Positions 6,442-7,661 of a DNA stretch of 7,661 nt are shown here, piece after piece. The notes beneath the pieces were generated by a model, which ran no database searches, was not told the DNA's origin, and was given only the letters and a program-made list of their open reading frames with translations. Location: positions 1-7,661 of the forward strand of contig JAADFL010000047.1 in NCBI GenBank assembly GCA_013152945.1. Reading direction: 5' to 3'. The stretch comes from Deltaproteobacteria bacterium. GTDB taxonomy: Bacteria; Myxococcota_A; JAADFL01. The position numbers and the translations under genes were made by a program. Position 1 is the first letter of the stretch. Each line of letters starts with the position of its first letter.

Positions 6442-7383
6442 CTAGATCCCTTCTCCATCGGTAAACACCTCCTTTTCCGGCCTGGCCTGGGTGATCCTGG
6501 AGCCCGGAGGCACGTCTCTTACCAGCCAAACATTTCCTCCGATTACCGAACCTCTTCCGATCCTGACCCGTCCCAGGATGGTTGCACCCGAGTACACTAT
6601 TACATCGTCTTCTACAATGGGATGTCTCAACACCCCCTTGATCGGATTTCCCTGCTCATCCAGGGCAAAGCTCTTGGCACCCAGGGTTACTCCCTGGTAG
6701 ATTTTCACCCGGTCGCCGATTTCACTTGTTTCACCGATTACAACGCCGGTTCCATGATCAATGAAAAAACTCGATCCTATTTTTGCTCCGGGATGTATGT
6801 CGATCCCGGTGATACTATGAGCATGTTCCGTGATCATCCTGGGCAATAATGGAACCGACAACTCGAACAACTCGTGCGCCAACCTGTAATTGGTTATCGC
6901 CAAGATACCGGGATAGCAAAAAATCGTTTCCTCCGGAGTCGAGGCGGCGGGATCTCCTTCATAGTGGGCCCTGGCGTCCAAAAACAGGTTTTCCTGTATC
7001 CCGGGCAACCTGGACAAAAAGTCTGCAGTCTTTTCCCTGGCCCGTTCGTCGCAGTCCGAGCAATAATCCCCTCCGCAGCACTCGAAACAGAAACCTCGCT
7101 TTACCTGGTCCCTTAGCCTCTTTTGGACCGAGTCAAGGAGATATCCCAAATGGAAAGAAAGTGTCTCGTCCCTGATATCGGCATTGCCGTGAAATCCGGG
7201 AAAAAGCAATGCCCTCAAGTCTCGAACAATCTCTATCATCTCCTGCCTGGACGGCAGTCCATCAAAGCAAGACGAGTCCTTCCTCGAAAGTTTCTTTGCC
7301 CCTTCTCCCAAGGCAAATACCAGTTCCGGTAAGGCCATGCTCACATCCTTGTCTCTTACATCTTCCTTGGACTCAAGAGTCAT
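6442..7383 (-). CDS. cysE: Serine O-acetyltransferase, EpsC-type
   Basis: It transfers acetyl from acetyl-CoA to L-serine, giving O-acetylserine for cysteine synthesis in the cytoplasm. The start at 7383 (313 residues) is chosen because GGAGG (7393-7389) sits five bases upstream; an in-frame ATG at 7425 would add 14 residues but has no ribosome site and lies too near the predicted promoter. An alpha-helical N-terminal region (about 1-180) precedes a left-handed hexapeptide-repeat helix (about 190-295). Motifs: the EGDPAA segment near 142-147, YRLAHEL, D195 in DIHPGA and H210 in DHGTG, spaced 15 residues apart exactly like the catalytic Asp143/His158 of E. coli CysE, then GVVIGET, VTLGAKSF, RHP and GGNVWL. 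The chain ends GEGI; a terminal Ile of this kind inserts into the CysK active site in the cysteine synthase complex. Unusual: five cysteines within residues 99-111 of the N-terminal domain. The divergent neighbour is cysK. Confidence 0.93.
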   Translation of the reverse strand: MTLESKEDVRDKDVSMALPELVFALGEGAKKLSRKDSSCFDGLPSRQEMIEIVRDLRALLFPGFHGNADIRDETLSFHLGYLLDSVQKRLRDQVKRGFCFECCGGDYCSDCDERAREKTADFLSRLPGIQENLFLDARAHYEGDPAASTPEETIFCYPGILAITNYRLAHELFELSVPLLPRMITEHAHSITGIDIHPGAKIGSSFFIDHGTGVVIGETSEIGDRVKIYQGVTLGAKSFALDEQGNPIKGVLRHPIVEDDVIVYSGATILGRVRIGRGSVIGGNVWLVRDVPPGSRITQARPEKEVFTDGEGI

Positions 7384-7431
7384 CTTGTCCTCCATGTCAA
7401 AAGACCCCCGGGGCGTTCGAGCCATGTTGAA

Positions 7432-7447
7432 ATTACTGTAATATTAC
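7432..7447. promoter_or_regulatory. Palindromic operator candidate, site 1
   Basis: ATTAC-T-GTAAT-ATTAC: three half-sites in alternating orientation, forming two overlapping perfect palindromes. It overlaps the predicted cysE -10 box, so a bound protein would block cysE. A related site lies 57 bases to the right. Regulator identity is not visible in the window. Confidence 0.4.
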
Positions 7448-7465
7448 TCGGCTATATTTTTTCAA
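7438..7465 (-). promoter_or_regulatory. Predicted cysE promoter
   Basis: On the minus strand, TTGAAA (7465-7460) and TATTAC (7443-7438) are 16 bases apart. Transcription would begin near 7431, giving a leader of about 45-50 nt to the preferred ATG at 7383. The -10 box lies within the palindromic site at 7432-7447. Confidence 0.4.
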
Positions 7466-7489
7466 GCTTTTTCTCCTTGTCTTATCAAT

Positions 7490-7499
7490 TTACTGGTAA
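7490..7499. promoter_or_regulatory. Palindromic operator candidate, site 2
   Basis: TTAC-TG-GTAA resembles site 1, and both sites continue into AATATT. It overlaps the extended -10 element of the cysK promoter, so one regulator could control both divergent genes. Confidence 0.35.
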
Positions 7500-7502
7500 T
7501 AT
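7494..7502 (+). promoter_or_regulatory. Extended -10 promoter element for cysK
   Basis: TGGTAATAT matches the extended -10 form (TG-n-TAATAT). The best upstream -35-like box, TTGTCT (7477-7482), is only 14 bases away, so the promoter would depend on the extended -10 or on an activator. Transcription would begin near 7509, about 50 nt before the cysK ATG. Confidence 0.4.
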
Positions 7503-7520
7503 TTTCCTGGGCGTATCCCT

Positions 7521-7538
7521 GCCCTGAAAAAACAGGGC
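7521..7538 (+). other. Hairpin in the cysK leader
   Basis: GCCCTG (7521-7526) and CAGGGC (7533-7538) form a perfect 6-bp stem with an AAAAAA loop, nine bases before the GGAGGTG ribosome site. The right arm can alternatively pair GGGC with GCCC (7541-7544), though that loop is too tight. No T-run follows. It may affect mRNA stability or translation; no riboswitch class is recognised. Confidence 0.35.
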
Positions 7539-7558
7539 AAGCCCATGGGAGGTGAAAG

Positions 7559-7661
7559 ATGCCAATATTCGGCGACAATGCGGAAAGTATCGGAAGAACC
7601 CCTCTGGTCAGGATAAACAGGATCATTGAAAAGCCGGGCATAACCGTACTTGCCAAGATTG
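7559..7661 (+). CDS. cysK: Cysteine synthase A (O-acetylserine sulfhydrylase), N-terminal fragment cut by the window end
   Basis: The ATG at 7559 follows a strong ribosome site GGAGGTG (7548-7554) by four bases, and the frame stays open to the window edge (34 codons). The peptide starts MPIFGDNAESIGRTPLVRIN and continues to VLAKI, matching the conserved N-terminus of CysK enzymes, in which I-G-x-T-P-L-V-R-(L/I)-N is diagnostic. The enzyme uses pyridoxal phosphate to make cysteine from O-acetylserine and sulfide; the PLP lysine lies just beyond the window. It is divergent from cysE, which supplies its substrate, with about 175 bp between start codons and shared operator-like palindromes. Confidence 0.9.
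   Translation, partial: MPIFGDNAESIGRTPLVRINRIIEKPGITVLAKI

Noticed and set aside
7383-7425. Longer CysE start at the ATG at 7425
   Set aside because: No ribosome site precedes it and the leader would be only a few bases from the predicted promoter, whereas the ATG at 7383 follows GGAGG at good spacing.

Overview
The window reads as a bacterial chromosome segment of moderate GC content. Three things point to a deltaproteobacterial-type lineage (Myxococcota, Bradymonadia, Desulfobacterota or a related uncultured group): an exported lipoprotein with long Asp-Thr/Asp-Ser stalks followed by a Cys-rich 'C-x5-C' module, a DUF5722-type exported hydrolase with Cys-containing C-terminal repeats, and an EpsC-type serine acetyltransferase. 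This placement is inferred from gene style; no rRNA or other marker gene is present.

Left part (1-3644, + strand): two consecutive genes for exported proteins with predicted (beta/alpha)8-barrel glycoside-hydrolase-like domains. The first is cut by the window edge and carries a DUF5722 barrel plus two Cys-paired C-terminal repeats. The second is an 817-residue lipoprotein: lipobox, 106-residue strictly alternating Asp-X stalk, LamG-like jelly roll, second Asp-X linker, 12-Cys module, and a GH99/GH71-like barrel. The pair looks like a surface glycan-binding and glycan-cleaving locus. The Asp-X stalk contains a recent 72-bp tandem duplication.

Middle (3645-6354): a gene-poor stretch with one doubtful antisense ORF, then a small single-domain PilZ protein (probable cyclic-di-GMP receptor), then a 616-residue polytopic membrane protein resembling GT-C glycosyltransferases. 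A sigma70-like promoter lies so close to the membrane protein's ATG that its mRNA may be leaderless. Cyclic-di-GMP signalling next to a membrane glycosyltransferase would suit control of surface polysaccharide, but the two genes appear to have separate promoters.

Right part (6355-7661): cysteine biosynthesis. cysE (serine O-acetyltransferase, - strand) is divergent from the start of cysK (O-acetylserine sulfhydrylase, + strand, cut by the window end). CysE makes O-acetylserine and CysK converts it to cysteine. CysE keeps the catalytic Asp/His pair and ends in Gly-Ile, the tail that docks into CysK in the cysteine synthase complex. The divergent intergenic region holds TTAC/GTAA palindromes overlapping the predicted promoters, a likely shared operator. 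Nothing mobile, no CRISPR array and no RNA gene was recognised.
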